Positions 17,011 through 26,762 of a stretch of DNA of 64,000 nt are shown one piece after another. How positions within the stretch are numbered: the stretch's first letter is position 1; each line of letters starts with the position of its first letter. The stretch spans positions 310,001 through 374,000 of the forward strand of contig NZ_BNCD01000001.1 in assembly GCF_014656295.1 (NCBI RefSeq), in the 5' to 3' direction. The DNA is from Streptomyces sulfonofaciens. GTDB lineage: Bacteria; Actinomycetota; Actinomycetes; Streptomycetales; Streptomycetaceae. The notes under the pieces were generated by a model. It ran no database searches, was not told the origin of the DNA, and worked only from the letters and a program-made list of their open reading frames with translations. The position numbers were made by a program, and so were the translations under genes.

Positions 17011-17249
17011 CGGGGCGGTCCGCGAACACGTCCCGTGCGGCGTGCTGGTCCGGGGCCGGGGCCCGCGTCCGAGGTTCGGGTCCCGGGGCCGCGTCCGGGG
17101 CCCGGGGCCGGGGGCCCGGAAGGTGGGGTGGGGCGGGGCAGGGCGGCGGAGGAGGACCGTTCCGGACGGGTGCGCCCCGTGCGCTCGGCCCCGGAAATCG
17201 TAAGTCGGCGGTTCCCGCCTCCCGGGCAGACGCGCCCGGGCTGCTCCCT

Positions 17250-17510
17250 TCGCGACATCCCGGAGGACGTCAACGGCCGCAGCTCGCTCTTCGGCACCCT
17301 GCACCGCGGTGTCGCACCCGGCGGCTCCTGCAACGAGTCCTCCGGTGTCCGCAGCGGCGAACGGCCCTGTGGGGGTGCCAGAGCGGTTACCACACCTACG
17401 CCGTGGAGCTCGACAGGTCGACGTCCCCCGAGCAGATCCGCTGGTACCCGGACGGCCAGGACCGCTTCACCCGCGCGGTGCCCGTCCATCATCGGGCTGC
17501 CGGGGCGCAC
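17250..17510 (+). pseudogene. GH16 beta-glucanase fragment, frameshifted
   Basis: One frame reads DIPEDVNGRSSLFGTLHRGV then APGGSCNESSGV and SGERPC; the next frame continues CQSGYHTYAVELDRS and TSPEQIRWYPDGQDRFT. Together these match the middle of bacterial GH16 laminarinases (family: EIDIMEN..NG..S..FGTLH), but the catalytic ExDxxE region is already altered (DIPED), a frameshift occurs near 17370-17378, and both ends are missing. It is the stump of a secreted beta-1,3-glucanase gene. Confidence 0.75.
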
Positions 17511-18461
17511 GGCGAGCCGGTCCCGCGGCCTCCCACCCAGAGCCGACCGGCACCCGACCGGTTGCCGACCGGGCGCCTGCCCCGCCCCCGGACCGGGGTG
17601 CTCCGCGCCCCGGCGCACGCGTCCAGCAGGACTGCGGGCCTGTCGGGCGGGACCGCGGGCGCCTCCGGCGAGACCACGGCCTGTCCGGCGGACCGCGGGC
17701 ATGGGCCCGGACCACCGGTGCGCCCGGAGCACGCGCGTAAGCCCCGGAGCACGCGCGTGTGCCCGGAGCGCGGGCGTGCCACCCGGCCACCGCCGGCGTG
17801 GGCCCGGACAGCGGGACGACCACCGGAGCCGCCGCAGGAAACCGACCACGGAGCCACCGCACGGGAAGCCGTCCGCAGAACCGCCGCACGCGAAGCCGCA
17901 CGCGGCGCCACCGAGCCCACCCCACCGACCACGAGGCACACCAACCGCGAGGCACACCGACCACGAGGCACACCAACCGCGAGGCACCGGTACCAGGCTG
18001 CGTGCAAGCGCCGACCAGCGCGGCGCGCCGGATGTCAAGGAACGGCGCACACCGCGCGGGAGGCGTTCGCAGCGGCCCTGCACGTCACCGGGGGTGTCGC
18101 CGCGCCCCTGCACGTCACCGGGGGCGTCGCCGCGGCCCACTGCGCAGGGGCTCGCCGTACTGGTCCCTGCCGTGCGCCCGGCGACCCGTCGGCCCGGCCG
18201 CGCGCCCCGACCGCGAGGCGACCCGCGCGTAGCGCCCTGCCCCGCGGAGCGGTGGGACCATCGGAAGGGACGGGCGTTCCCGGCCTGCGCCGCGGTGGGC
18301 CCGCATGGGAAACGGCGGCCCGGCGGCCCCGGGAGGGCGGCGGTGGGAAGCCGGAGAGGGTCCAGGCCAATGTGCGGGCGGGGATGTCAAGGCGACCGCG
18401 GCGGCTCCGACCAACGGGTCGAAGGGCCCCGCCGGGGCTCGCGCACAACGAGGAGTACGCG
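17511..18461. other. Non-coding repeat-rich region
   Basis: Open frames cross this region on both strands but show only Pro/Arg/Ala-rich filler. I see units of about 15 bp based on GAGGCACACCAACCGC at 17934-17995 and two copies of a 30-bp unit (CCCTGCACGTCACCGGGGGT...) at 18076-18135. The last part must contain the promoter of the DGPF/sigma operon. Confidence 0.6.
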
Positions 18462-18833
18462 ATGCAGTTCCTGATCAGCCTGCACATCAACCCGGCCGTG
18501 CTGGACGCGCTGACCGACGAGGAGAAGGCGGCGATCGGCGACGGCCACGCCGCGTTCATCGCGGCGCTGAAGGAGTCCGGCGAGCTGATCACCACGCAGG
18601 CGCTGGTCGACCCGTCACAGGCCGCCGTGGTGTCCGTGCGCAACGGCCAGCCGGTGGTGACCGACGGTCCCTTCCTGGAGTCCAAGGAGTACCTGGGCGG
18701 CTTCTACCTGCTCGACTGCGAGAACAAGGAGCGGGCGATCGAGCTGGCGCTGCGGATCCCGGACACCGCGATCGAGGGTCTGGGGGTCGAGGTGCGGCAG
18801 GTGATGTTCGCCGACGGACAATTGGAGGCATGA
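18462..18833 (+). CDS. DGPF-domain (YCII-related) protein
   Basis: 123 residues of the YCII/DGPF family: GELITTQALVDPSQ, VTDGPFLESKEYLGGFYLLD (the DGPF signature) and an IE-rich helix. DGPF proteins are the standard neighbours of ECF42 sigma factors, and their role is not known. ATG 18462 has GAGGAG at good spacing. Its stop overlaps the sigma factor start (ATGA), so the two are translationally coupled. Confidence 0.9.
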   Translation: MQFLISLHINPAVLDALTDEEKAAIGDGHAAFIAALKESGELITTQALVDPSQAAVVSVRNGQPVVTDGPFLESKEYLGGFYLLDCENKERAIELALRIPDTAIEGLGVEVRQVMFADGQLEA

Positions 18834-20041
18834 CGGCACGAGCCATCGAGGACCTGCTGCGGGAGCTCACGCCGCAGGTCCTCGGCGCGCTCGTACGCAG
18901 GCACGGCCGGTTCGAGGGGTGTGAGGACGCCGTGCAGGAGGCCGTGCTCGCCGCCGCCGTGCAGTGGCCGGCCGAGGGGGTCCCGGACAATCCGCGCGGC
19001 TGGCTGGTGACGGTCGCCTCCCGGCGCCTCATCGACCAGGTGCGCAGTGACCACGCGCGCCGCGAGCGGGAGTCCCGGACGGCCGCCGAGGTGGTGCCCG
19101 AGGACGTACCGGACACCGACGACACCCTCGTCCTGCTGTTCCTGTGCTGCCATCCGACGCTGACCGCGGCCTCCCAGACCGCCCTGACACTGCGGGCGGT
19201 CGGCGGTCTGACCACGGCCGAGATCGCCAGCGCCTTCCTGGTGCCGCAGGCCACGATGGCGGCCAGGATCAGCCGGGCCAAGCAGCGCATCAGGGCCGCC
19301 GGCAGCTCGTTCAGCCTCCCACGGGGCGCGGAGCGCGAGGAACGGCTGCGGGTCGTCCTGCACGTGCTCTACCTGATCTTCAACGAGGGCTACACCGCAT
19401 CCTCGGGCCGCGAGCTGCACCGTGCCGACCTCGCGCACGAGGCGATCCGGCTGACGAGAACGGTGCACGCCCAGCTCCCCGAGGACGGCGAGGTGACCGG
19501 GCTGCTCGCGCTGATGCTGCTCACCCACGCCCGCCGCCGGGCACGGACGACGGCGTCCGGCGACCTGGTGCCGCTGGACGAGCAGGACCGTACGAAGTGG
19601 GACCGCGCCATGATCGACGAGGGCGTCGAGCTGGTCAAGGCGTCGCTGGCCGGCCCGGCACTGGGGCCCTACCGGTTGCAGGCCGCGATCGCGGCCACGC
19701 ACGCCGGCGCGGCCAGGGCCGAGGAGACGAACTGGCGGCAGGTGCACGCCCTCTACCTGATCCTGGAACGGATCGCGCCCAACCCGATGGTCACCCTCAA
19801 CCGGGCGATCGCGCTCGCCGAGACCGAGGGCCCGGCGGCCGGGCTGGCCCTGCTGTCCGCGCTGGACGGTGACGAGCGGATGGCCGGGCACCACCGGTTG
19901 CTGTCCGTACGCGCGCACCTGCTGGAGAAGACCGGCGACACGGCCGGGGCGTACGAGCACTACCGGCGCGCCGCGAGGTCCACCGCGAGCATCGCCGAGC
20001 GCCGCCACCTGGAGTCCCGGGCCCGCCGGGTGCGTCCTTAA
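18830..20041 (+). CDS. ECF42-type sigma factor with TPR-like extension
   Basis: 403 residues, twice the usual ECF length. Sigma-2 covers about residues 5-80 (FEGCEDAVQEAVLAA, PRGWLVTVASRRLIDQVR), sigma-4 about 105-165 (LTLRAVGGLTTAEIASAFLV, ARISRAKQRI). The remaining 230 residues, including YLIFNEGYTAS and PYRLQAAIAATHA, are the helical C-terminal extension characteristic of ECF42. There is no anti-sigma gene; in this family the extension itself is thought to control activity. Overlap with the DGPF gene supports the assignment. Confidence 0.92.
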   Translation: MTARAIEDLLRELTPQVLGALVRRHGRFEGCEDAVQEAVLAAAVQWPAEGVPDNPRGWLVTVASRRLIDQVRSDHARRERESRTAAEVVPEDVPDTDDTLVLLFLCCHPTLTAASQTALTLRAVGGLTTAEIASAFLVPQATMAARISRAKQRIRAAGSSFSLPRGAEREERLRVVLHVLYLIFNEGYTASSGRELHRADLAHEAIRLTRTVHAQLPEDGEVTGLLALMLLTHARRRARTTASGDLVPLDEQDRTKWDRAMIDEGVELVKASLAGPALGPYRLQAAIAATHAGAARAEETNWRQVHALYLILERIAPNPMVTLNRAIALAETEGPAAGLALLSALDGDERMAGHHRLLSVRAHLLEKTGDTAGAYEHYRRAARSTASIAERRHLESRARRVRP

Positions 20042-20300
20042 GGGCTGTCCCGGCGGGCAACGTCCGCCCCGCCACGGGGACCCTGCCTGCCGGGGCACCG
20101 GCTCGCCCGCCGACCGGTCCGCGACTCCCCGGGGGCACCCGGCACTTGCCCAAGAACACCCCAAGGGTTGCCCAAGAACATGCTGGTGCCCGAACCGGCG
20201 GGCGAGTACGTTCGTTCCGCTCGGCCTGAGATTCTTCTCGACTCTCCTGCGTTTCACTGCGCATCGCCATGAGGAACCCCCACACACCTCTGGAGCCGCC

Positions 20301-21488
20301 ATGACGCAACGCCGATGGACCAAGCTGCTCGTCCTCGCCCTCTCCGCGGCACTCTTCACGCCGTTGACGGCCGGCCAGGCCGGCGCGTCCGTGCCGCTGG
20401 ACGAGCTGACCGCAACCACCACCCAACTGGCGCAGGGCCTCCAGCGCCCCGTCGGGATCACCGCGCCGGACGACGGCACGGACCGGCTGTTCATCCTGGA
20501 GAAGGCCGGAGACGTACGGGTCTACGACCCGGACGGCGGCCTCGCGCCCGACCCGCTGCTCGACATCAGGGACAAGGTCGACACCTCCGGCAACGAGCGC
20601 GGTCTGCTGGGCATCGCCCCCGCACCGGACTTCGCGCGGAGCCAGGTGCTCTACCTGGCCTACACGGCCCTGCCGGACGGTGCCGACACCCTGGCCCGCT
20701 ACTCCCTCGCCGACGACTCACTGGAGGTGCTGCTCTCCCAGGACCACAGCGAGAACTCCAACCACAACGCCGGCCAGCTCGCGTTCGGTTCCGACGGCGA
20801 CCTGTACTGGAGCATCGGCGACGGCGGCGGCGCCGACGACGCGCCGAACAACGCCCAGAACCTGAACACCCTGCTCGGCAAGATCCTGCGCATCGACGTC
20901 AGCAGGACCTGCGGCGACCTGCCGTACTGCGTGCCCGAGGACAATCCGTTCGTCGGCGTCGCGAACGCCCGCCCGGAGATCTGGGTCTACGGGGTGCGCA
21001 ACCCCTGGCGGTTCTCCTTCGACGAGGCCGACGGGTCGCTGTGGATCGGCGACGTGGGCCAGGGGTCGCAGGAGGAGGTCGACCACCTGACGCCCGACCA
21101 GGGCGGCGCCAACCTCGGCTGGTCCTGCCGCGAGGGCAGCGAGGCGCACCTGCCCGGCCGGTGCGCGGACGGCACCGAGTTCACCGAGCCCGTCTTCACG
21201 TACCGGACCTCGACGCAGGGCTGCTCGGTCATCGGCGGCTACGTCTACCACGGCGAGGAGTTCGGCGACCTCGCCGAGGGCACCTACCTGGCCAGCGACT
21301 ACTGCTCCTCCACGGCCTGGGCGATCCGCCAGAACGCCGACGGCACCTACACCACCGGCACCCTCGGTACCCTCCCCACCCAGGTGACCGCCTTCGGCCA
21401 GGGCGCCGACGGGGAGCTCTACCTGGTCAACGACCTGCCCGGCCAACTCCACAAGGTCACCTTCGAACAGGTTTCGGCAAGCCGCTGA
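20301..21488 (+). CDS. Secreted PQQ-type sugar dehydrogenase (GDH beta-propeller)
   Basis: 395 residues. A Sec signal peptide ends near AGQAGASV (residue 30). The rest is a six-bladed glucose/sorbosone dehydrogenase propeller: GLQRPVGITAPDDGTDRLFI, ERGLLGIAPAPDF, HNAGQLAFGSDGDLYWSIGD, GKILRIDV, VYGVRNPWRFSFD and NLGWSCREG. Proteins of this group bind PQQ and Ca2+ and oxidise sugars outside the cell. ATG 20301 follows TGGAG. Cys pairs in the second half suggest disulfides. Monocistronic. Confidence 0.88.
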   Translation: MTQRRWTKLLVLALSAALFTPLTAGQAGASVPLDELTATTTQLAQGLQRPVGITAPDDGTDRLFILEKAGDVRVYDPDGGLAPDPLLDIRDKVDTSGNERGLLGIAPAPDFARSQVLYLAYTALPDGADTLARYSLADDSLEVLLSQDHSENSNHNAGQLAFGSDGDLYWSIGDGGGADDAPNNAQNLNTLLGKILRIDVSRTCGDLPYCVPEDNPFVGVANARPEIWVYGVRNPWRFSFDEADGSLWIGDVGQGSQEEVDHLTPDQGGANLGWSCREGSEAHLPGRCADGTEFTEPVFTYRTSTQGCSVIGGYVYHGEEFGDLAEGTYLASDYCSSTAWAIRQNADGTYTTGTLGTLPTQVTAFGQGADGELYLVNDLPGQLHKVTFEQVSASR

Positions 21489-21499
21489 CCACGGCAACC

Positions 21500-21523
21500 G
21501 GCGCCCCGCCGGCGCGGGGCGCC
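21500..21523 (+). terminator. Terminator of the sugar dehydrogenase gene
   Basis: A perfect 10-bp stem GGCGCCCCGC/GCGGGGCGCC with a four-base loop begins 12 nt after the stop. Confidence 0.7.
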
Positions 21524-21831
21524 GCACGGCCCCGGCCGCGGGCCGGCGGCCGCAGCGGACCGCCCCCGGTGGCTGCGCCGCACGGCCCCGACTGCGGCTG
21601 CCCGTGGTCCGCCATCGCACCTCGGCGTGCGTTCCCGGAGGGCGGACCTTCCGCTGACGCGGAGAAGTCCGAGGAAGACGAAGACCCGGGAAGACGGGAC
21701 CGGGAAAGACGAAGACCCCATGAGCCGCAAACCATTTCATCGCCTGGTGCGTTGACTACCTCTTTCCGCCATCCAGGTGTATTTCGCCGAGATATCTGTC
21801 CCAAACGGCCGTACCGGCGTTGTCACAGGGC

Positions 21832-22647
21832 ATGAAACCACGTGAATTCTGGGATCGGAACACCATCCTGGCCGAGGCTTTCTGCGCCAGCGACGAACGC
21901 GTGCGGCAGGCCCGGTCCCTGCTGGACGAGGCCCAGGCGGAACGTTCCAGAACGCTGGCCGCGTTCGCCGTGACCGTCGGCAGCGACGTCACCATCGCGG
22001 CCCTCATGGGCCTGAACGAGCGCGAGGTGCGGATGGCCCGCCGCACCGTGGGCCGCGGCGACGCACGGACCGTCGCACAGGACCTGCTGACCCTCGGCCG
22101 GCGACCCCAGCAACCCCAGCAGCGCGAACCCCCCGCGCCCGACGCCGCAGCGCCGCCCCGTCCGGACGCCCACGTTCCGCACCCGCGCGAGGAGCAGCCC
22201 GCGGCCCCGCTCCCCGCCGGGGCGTACGGCACCCCGCACAGCGCCCCGCACGCCCCCACCACCAGTACCACCGGCCAGGGGCCCGAGCCGGAGCCTGCGG
22301 TCATCTGGTCGTCGAGCATGGATTCGGTGCTGCTGTGGAGCTGGAAGTCCGGACTCGACCTCCAGACCGTGGCCACCGAACTCGGCCTGGACGTACGGAC
22401 CCTGCTGCTGCGGGTGCAGGTGCTCGCCGATGACGGTCTGCTCTCGCCCACCGTGCCGCCCGGCCCGTCGCCCGACCACACCAGATCCGACCACGCCAGG
22501 TCCGACCACCCGAGCGCGCCGCCAGCGGACCACCGCCGCCGCTCCGGCCGCCACCGCCGCCACCACGAGGGTGCCTATGCCGCCTTCTTCAGCCCCACCA
22601 CCACGTTCCCCTCGTACTCCCCGCACTCCCCGCACTCCCCGCACTGA
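21832..22647 (+). CDS. Conserved Streptomyces protein with two HTH-like segments
   Basis: 271 residues, function unknown. The N-terminus is a long helix (DERVRQARSLLDEAQAERSR) followed by an HTH-like unit (AALMGLNEREVRMARRTVG). A Pro-rich linker of about 70 residues separates it from a second small helical unit (DLQTVATELGLDVRTLLLRV). The C-terminus is His/Ser/Pro-rich with PHSP repeats. The pattern suggests a DNA-binding or scaffold protein. ATG 21832 has CAGGG upstream; a TTG four codons earlier is possible. The preceding 300 nt contain an A/T-richer promoter region and no other gene. Confidence 0.7.
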   Translation: MKPREFWDRNTILAEAFCASDERVRQARSLLDEAQAERSRTLAAFAVTVGSDVTIAALMGLNEREVRMARRTVGRGDARTVAQDLLTLGRRPQQPQQREPPAPDAAAPPRPDAHVPHPREEQPAAPLPAGAYGTPHSAPHAPTTSTTGQGPEPEPAVIWSSSMDSVLLWSWKSGLDLQTVATELGLDVRTLLLRVQVLADDGLLSPTVPPGPSPDHTRSDHARSDHPSAPPADHRRRSGRHRRHHEGAYAAFFSPTTTFPSYSPHSPHSPH

Positions 22648-23254
22648 AAGCTTTCGCCTGGCGGTCGCGACGAGCCCGCCGCGAACGGTCCCGTCCCCGT
22701 GCGGGCCCCTGGATCGCGCGACGGCCCACTGGCGCACCCGGGATCCGCCGGCCCGACGACCGGCCGCCGAGCACTCGCGCCCACCCGGAGCCGAGCACTC
22801 GCGCCCACCTGGAACCGGGCCGCGGTCGGCGAGCGCTGTGCGCCTTTCCCGTGGGCGATATCGCGGAGAACGTCCCTGCCCGGGCCGCCACCGCGGAACT
22901 CACTCCCTCCCCGCACCGCGTGGGAATTGTTCGACAACCCGGCCCACCGCGGACTCGGACCGCGGACCGCGGACCGGAAACGGCGAGATGTCCGGACCGA
23001 AACCAGGGAGCCTCAAAAGCCAGGTGTATTCCATACTGCGCCGGCAAAGGCGGCATCAGCAGTCGTTTTTCCTCGCGGATGCCGTATCGGTCGACGCGCG
23101 GGCGGCGCGACTCGGCTCGGGGCGCGGGCCCGACCCAGGTCTGCGCGGGCGCGGGCCAGCTCTGCGCGGGCGGGACGGGAGCGCAGGCGGGCGGGACGGG
23201 AGCGCAGGCGGGCGCGGGCGCCACGGTCAGGACAGGCGGGCGCGGGCGCCACGG
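22648..23254. other. Intergenic region with short repeats
   Basis: No gene is supported. GAGCACTCGCGCCCACC occurs twice near 22770-22815, and GGGCGGGACGGGAGCGCAGGC twice near 23165-23210, followed by two copies of GGCGGGCGCGGGCGCCACGG. The last copies touch the stop of the convergent SDR-like gene. Confidence 0.5.
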
Positions 23255-23920
23255 TCAGGCTTCGAGTTCCTCCGCGAAGTGCCGGAAGCCCCGCCGCTCC
23301 TCGTGCAGGTTCCACAGGGTCTGCGCCAGCACGGCCGGGTCCTTCTTCGGGTGGCCCGCGGTGATCGCACCGGGGATCACGAGCTGGGCGACGTGGATGC
23401 CCTCACCCGCCAGCTCCTCGTGCAGCATCTGGGCGAAGGCGCTCTCGCCGGCGAAGGCGATCGAGGTGCCCGCGAGGTGCGGCCTCGGACGTACGGCGGT
23501 GCCGCCGTTGACGAAGAGCAGGGTGCCGCGGCCGAGCCTGCGCATCCCCGGCAGCACCTGGTGCACGGCCGCCACCGGCCCGTAGACGGAGAACTCGAGC
23601 GGGCCCACCAGGTCGGCGGGGGTGGTCTCCAGCACCGGCCGCATGAAGTCCTTGTGCGGCAGCGGGCTGTACTGCATGACCTCGATCGGGCCCAGCGTCT
23701 CGGCGGCGGCCTCCAGGGCCGCCGTGAGGGCGTCCGGGTCGCGGGCGTCGGCGGCGAAGCCGCGGGCCCTCACGCCGTCGCCGGCGAGGCCGGTGGCCAG
23801 GGCGTCAGCACGGTCCTGGTGGCGGGAGACGAGCGCGACGTCGAACCCCTGGAGGCCGAACTGCCTGGCGACGGCGGCACCGAGGCCGCGTCCCGCTCCG
23901 ATGATGGCGATGGTGGTCAT
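23255..23920 (-). CDS. SDR-fold protein lacking the catalytic Tyr/Lys
   Basis: 221 residues. The N-terminus is a Rossmann fold (AIIGAGRGLGAAVARQFG, VALVSRHQDRA), but the later motif region reads VNGGTAVRPRPHLAGTSIAF with no YxxxK, and the NNAG element is replaced by MQYSPLP. It belongs to a divergent SDR group, perhaps a cofactor-binding protein more than a classical dehydrogenase. ATG 23920 follows GAGGAG. Monocistronic. Confidence 0.83.
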   Translation of the reverse strand: MTTIAIIGAGRGLGAAVARQFGLQGFDVALVSRHQDRADALATGLAGDGVRARGFAADARDPDALTAALEAAAETLGPIEVMQYSPLPHKDFMRPVLETTPADLVGPLEFSVYGPVAAVHQVLPGMRRLGRGTLLFVNGGTAVRPRPHLAGTSIAFAGESAFAQMLHEELAGEGIHVAQLVIPGAITAGHPKKDPAVLAQTLWNLHEERRGFRHFAEELEA

Positions 23921-24052
23921 GACTCTGCTCCTCGGTACGTCCGGGCGCCGTGCACGCCGGGAGCGCCGACCTTTGCCGCGCGCCCTCCTGCGGTCCGCGC
24001 AGTCTTTCAGGACGCACCCGAGCTCCTGGGGGAGGCAGGGCCCTGCCCCGCT

Positions 24053-24158
24053 CGGGAAGCCGGCGCCCGGGAAGCCGGAGCCCGGGAAGCCGGCGCCCGG
24101 GAAGCCGGCGCCCGGGAAGCCGGCGCCCGGGAAGGCAGTACCCGGGAAGGCAGTACCC
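24053..24158. repeat. 15-bp tandem repeat
   Basis: Seven units of CGGGAAGCCGGCGCC or CGGGAAGGCAGTACC. It lies between two minus-strand genes and codes for nothing that I can support. Confidence 0.75.
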
Positions 24159-24233
24159 GCGCAGCGCACCCGGGCCGCGGGCGCCCAAGCCTCAGGCGCC
24201 CTAACCACGAGCGCCCTGGCCGCGGGAGCCGGG

Positions 24234-24929
24234 TCATCCGTGCCGGGAGGGGCCGGAGGTGTGCCGGTGCGGGGTGAAGCGGCGGACCGTCGTACGGCGC
24301 AGCCCGGGCCAGGTCTCGATCTCGCGGAAGGACGGGTGGACCGCCCCCGCGTCCGGTGCCTGCGACGCGGCCGCACGGTGCTCGTCGTGCGAGGTCCACT
24401 CGACGTAGTTGAGCACCCGCGCGCCGTCCACACTGACGTGGAAGTGCGTCGAGATCAGGCCGGGCGGCGGGTCGGAGGCCGGCAGCGCGAACATCGCGTC
24501 GACCCACCGGCGGGCCCGCACCGTGTCCGGCGTCTCGAATTCCCGGCCGACCAGCACGATGCAGCCGGGGATGCGGCGCAGGCCGAACTGCCTGCTGCGG
24601 CAGCGCAGGTACGGCACCGTACCGGTCCACTCCGTGCCCGGCACCGCCTCGGTGACGCCGCGGGCCAGTCGCGGTTCCGAGACGGCCGTGTACGCACGCG
24701 CCGCGTCGTCGTCGGCCCACTGCGACAACTGGGCCACCCAGGGCCCGTCGGCGTCGAGCAGGCAGGAGCGCGACAGCAGCCCCGCGGGCCAGCGCCCCAG
24801 CGCCCAGCTCCCGACCACCGCGTCGGCCGCCCTGCGCTGCCGGCCCGCCACCGCGACCCACTCGCTCAGCAGGGTGACCCCGGCCTCGGGACGGCTCATG
24901 TCGGGCACCGCGCCCCGGCCGTGTTCCAT
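24234..24929 (-). CDS. Antibiotic biosynthesis monooxygenase-like protein, two ABM domains
   Basis: 231 residues. Two ferredoxin-like ABM units are visible: residues about 15-95 (VTLLSEWVAVAGRQRRAADA, WVAQLSQWADDDAARAY) and about 130-225 (GLISTHFHVSVDGARVLNYV, EWTSHDEHRAA, ending FTPHRH). Such duplicated ABM proteins are common in Streptomyces and may act as cofactor-free oxygenases or heme-handling proteins; substrate unknown. ATG 24929 follows GGGAG at about ten nt. Confidence 0.82.
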   Translation of the reverse strand: MEHGRGAVPDMSRPEAGVTLLSEWVAVAGRQRRAADAVVGSWALGRWPAGLLSRSCLLDADGPWVAQLSQWADDDAARAYTAVSEPRLARGVTEAVPGTEWTGTVPYLRCRSRQFGLRRIPGCIVLVGREFETPDTVRARRWVDAMFALPASDPPPGLISTHFHVSVDGARVLNYVEWTSHDEHRAAASQAPDAGAVHPSFREIETWPGLRRTTVRRFTPHRHTSGPSRHG

Positions 24930-25174
24930 CGCAGCTCCCACTCCTCTCCCGCGGCCCCCCTTCCAGTGCGTACCCCGCTGGTGGGCGTTTGCTCGGCGCG
25001 GCGGGCACGGATGCCCGGCGGGCGGCCCGGACTCCGGCGCGACCCGGACTCCGGCGCGACCCGGCCGCCTACCCGCCCGGCCGCCTCCCCCGAACGTCGG
25101 AGCCCCCCACCGCCGAGCCCGCGCCGGCCGAAAACCGGTGGTGCGCCGTGCCCCGCCCCTGCCACGCTCGCCGG

Positions 25175-26005
25175 ATGACGGATCCGTCCGACCCCACCGC
25201 GCATCCCGCCGCCCCGCATCCCGCTGCCGCCCGTCCCACCGCCTCCCGCCCCTTCGACGAGCTGGTCGCCGAGGCCGAGGCCGTTTCCGTCGACGGCTGG
25301 GACTTCTCATGGCTGGACGGCCGCGCGACCGAGCAGCGGCCCGAGTGGGGCTACCAGCGGCTGATGGCGGAGCGGATGGCCGGGGCGTCGGCCGCGCTGG
25401 ACGTGCAGACCGGTGGCGGCGAGGTGCTCGCCGGGGTGCCGCGGCTCGCGCCGCTGACGGCCGCGACGGAGTCCTGGCCGCCGAACATCGCCAAGGCGAC
25501 CGCACTGCTGCACCCGCGCGGCGCGGTGGTCGTCGCGGACCCGGACGAGCCGCCGCTGCCCTTCGCGGACGGCGCCTTCGACCTGGTGACCAGCCGTCAC
25601 CCGGTGACCGTCTGGTGGCGGGAGATCGCCAGGGTGCTGCGCCCCGGAGGCACCTACCTCTCCCAGCAGGTCGGGCCCGCCAGCGTCTTCGAGCTCGTCG
25701 AGTACTTCACGGGACCGCGCACCGAGGAGGAGCGGCGGGGCCGGCATCCGGACACCGCGCGCCGTGCGGCGGCGGCCGCCGGGCTCGACGTCGTCGACCT
25801 GCGGTCCGCGCGGCTGCGGATCGAGTTCTTCGACATCGGCGCGGTGGTCTACTTCCTGCGCAAGGTCATCTGGATGGTGCCCGGCTTCACCGTCGACCGA
25901 CACCGCGCACGGCTGCGGGAGCTGGACGCGCTGATCCGTGCCGAGGGCCCGTTCGTCGCGCACTCCACCCGCTACCTCGTCGAGGCCCGCAAGCCCGCCG
26001 CCTGA
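25175..26005 (+). CDS. Class I SAM-dependent methyltransferase
   Basis: 276 residues. Motif I is ALDVQTGGGEVLAGV, the acidic end of strand 2 is VVVADPDEPPLPFADGAFD, and the post-motif region WWREIARVLRPGGTYLSQQV is typical of UbiE-like small-molecule methyltransferases. The first 25 residues are a Pro/Ala-rich lead. ATG 25175 (CCGG upstream, no good ribosome site) is the only start ahead of the conserved part. Substrate unknown. Confidence 0.87.
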   Translation: MTDPSDPTAHPAAPHPAAARPTASRPFDELVAEAEAVSVDGWDFSWLDGRATEQRPEWGYQRLMAERMAGASAALDVQTGGGEVLAGVPRLAPLTAATESWPPNIAKATALLHPRGAVVVADPDEPPLPFADGAFDLVTSRHPVTVWWREIARVLRPGGTYLSQQVGPASVFELVEYFTGPRTEEERRGRHPDTARRAAAAAGLDVVDLRSARLRIEFFDIGAVVYFLRKVIWMVPGFTVDRHRARLRELDALIRAEGPFVAHSTRYLVEARKPAA

Positions 26006-26192
26006 GGCGCGTCCACGCCGACGGCCGGCTCCCCGGGCGCCGTGCGGGCCACGCCGGTGCGCCGTCCCGCCACCGGCTGACGCCGGGGACCGCACCCGTA
26101 CGGGCGAACGCGCGCTACGGCACCCGGACGGCGGAACGCGCAGCGCCGCGCCGCGCGGGCCCCGGGGCCACCGGGCGGCGATCATCGACGGC

Positions 26193-26759
26193 ATGGACGT
26201 CACCCTTCACCTCGCCCAGCAGCCCGAGGCCGACGCGCTGCTGAGCCGCAGTCCGCTGGCCGCGCTGGTCGGGATGCTGCTCGACCAGCAGGTGCCGATG
26301 GAATGGGCGTTCACGGGGCCCTACACCATCGCGCAGCGGCTGGGCGCCGACGACCTCGACGCCCACGCGATCGCCGCGCACGACCCCGAGGACTTCGCCG
26401 CGCTGCTCGCGACGCCGCCCGCCGTGCACCGCTACCCGGGATCCATGGCCAACCGCGTCCAACGGCTCTGCCGGTACCTGGTCGAGCAGTACGACGGCCG
26501 GGCCGAGGGTGTCTGGGAGGGGGTGGAGACCGGCGCCGAGGTGCTGCGGCGGCTGGTCGACCTGCCGGGCTTCGGGCGGCAGAAGGCCCAGATCTTCCTG
26601 GCCCTGCTGGGCAAGCAGCTCGGCGTCCGCCCGGAGGGCTGGCGCGAGGCGGCGGGCACGTACGGCGAGGAGGGCGCGTACCGCTCCGCCGCCGACATCA
26701 CCGGCGAGGAGTCCCTGGCGAAGGTGCGGGAGCACAAGCGGGAACTGAAGCGGCGGTAG
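26193..26759 (+). CDS. HhH-GPD base-excision repair protein
   Basis: 188 residues. LVGMLLDQQVPMEWAF and the helix-hairpin-helix VDLPGFGRQKAQIFLALLG match the HhH-GPD superfamily of DNA glycosylases; the Cys cluster for a [4Fe-4S] centre is absent. It would remove damaged bases or represent the Streptomyces-specific HhH-GPD family. ATG 26193 starts just ahead of the conserved part. No operon partner. Confidence 0.83.
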   Translation: MDVTLHLAQQPEADALLSRSPLAALVGMLLDQQVPMEWAFTGPYTIAQRLGADDLDAHAIAAHDPEDFAALLATPPAVHRYPGSMANRVQRLCRYLVEQYDGRAEGVWEGVETGAEVLRRLVDLPGFGRQKAQIFLALLGKQLGVRPEGWREAAGTYGEEGAYRSAADITGEESLAKVREHKRELKRR

Positions 26760-26762
26760 CCG

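Noticed and set aside
15657..18833. A 1058-residue open frame on the plus strand
   Set aside because: It is open only because of high G+C. It crosses the antisense of the ferritin-like gene and a minisatellite, and only its last 123 residues (DGPF protein, from ATG 18462) look real.
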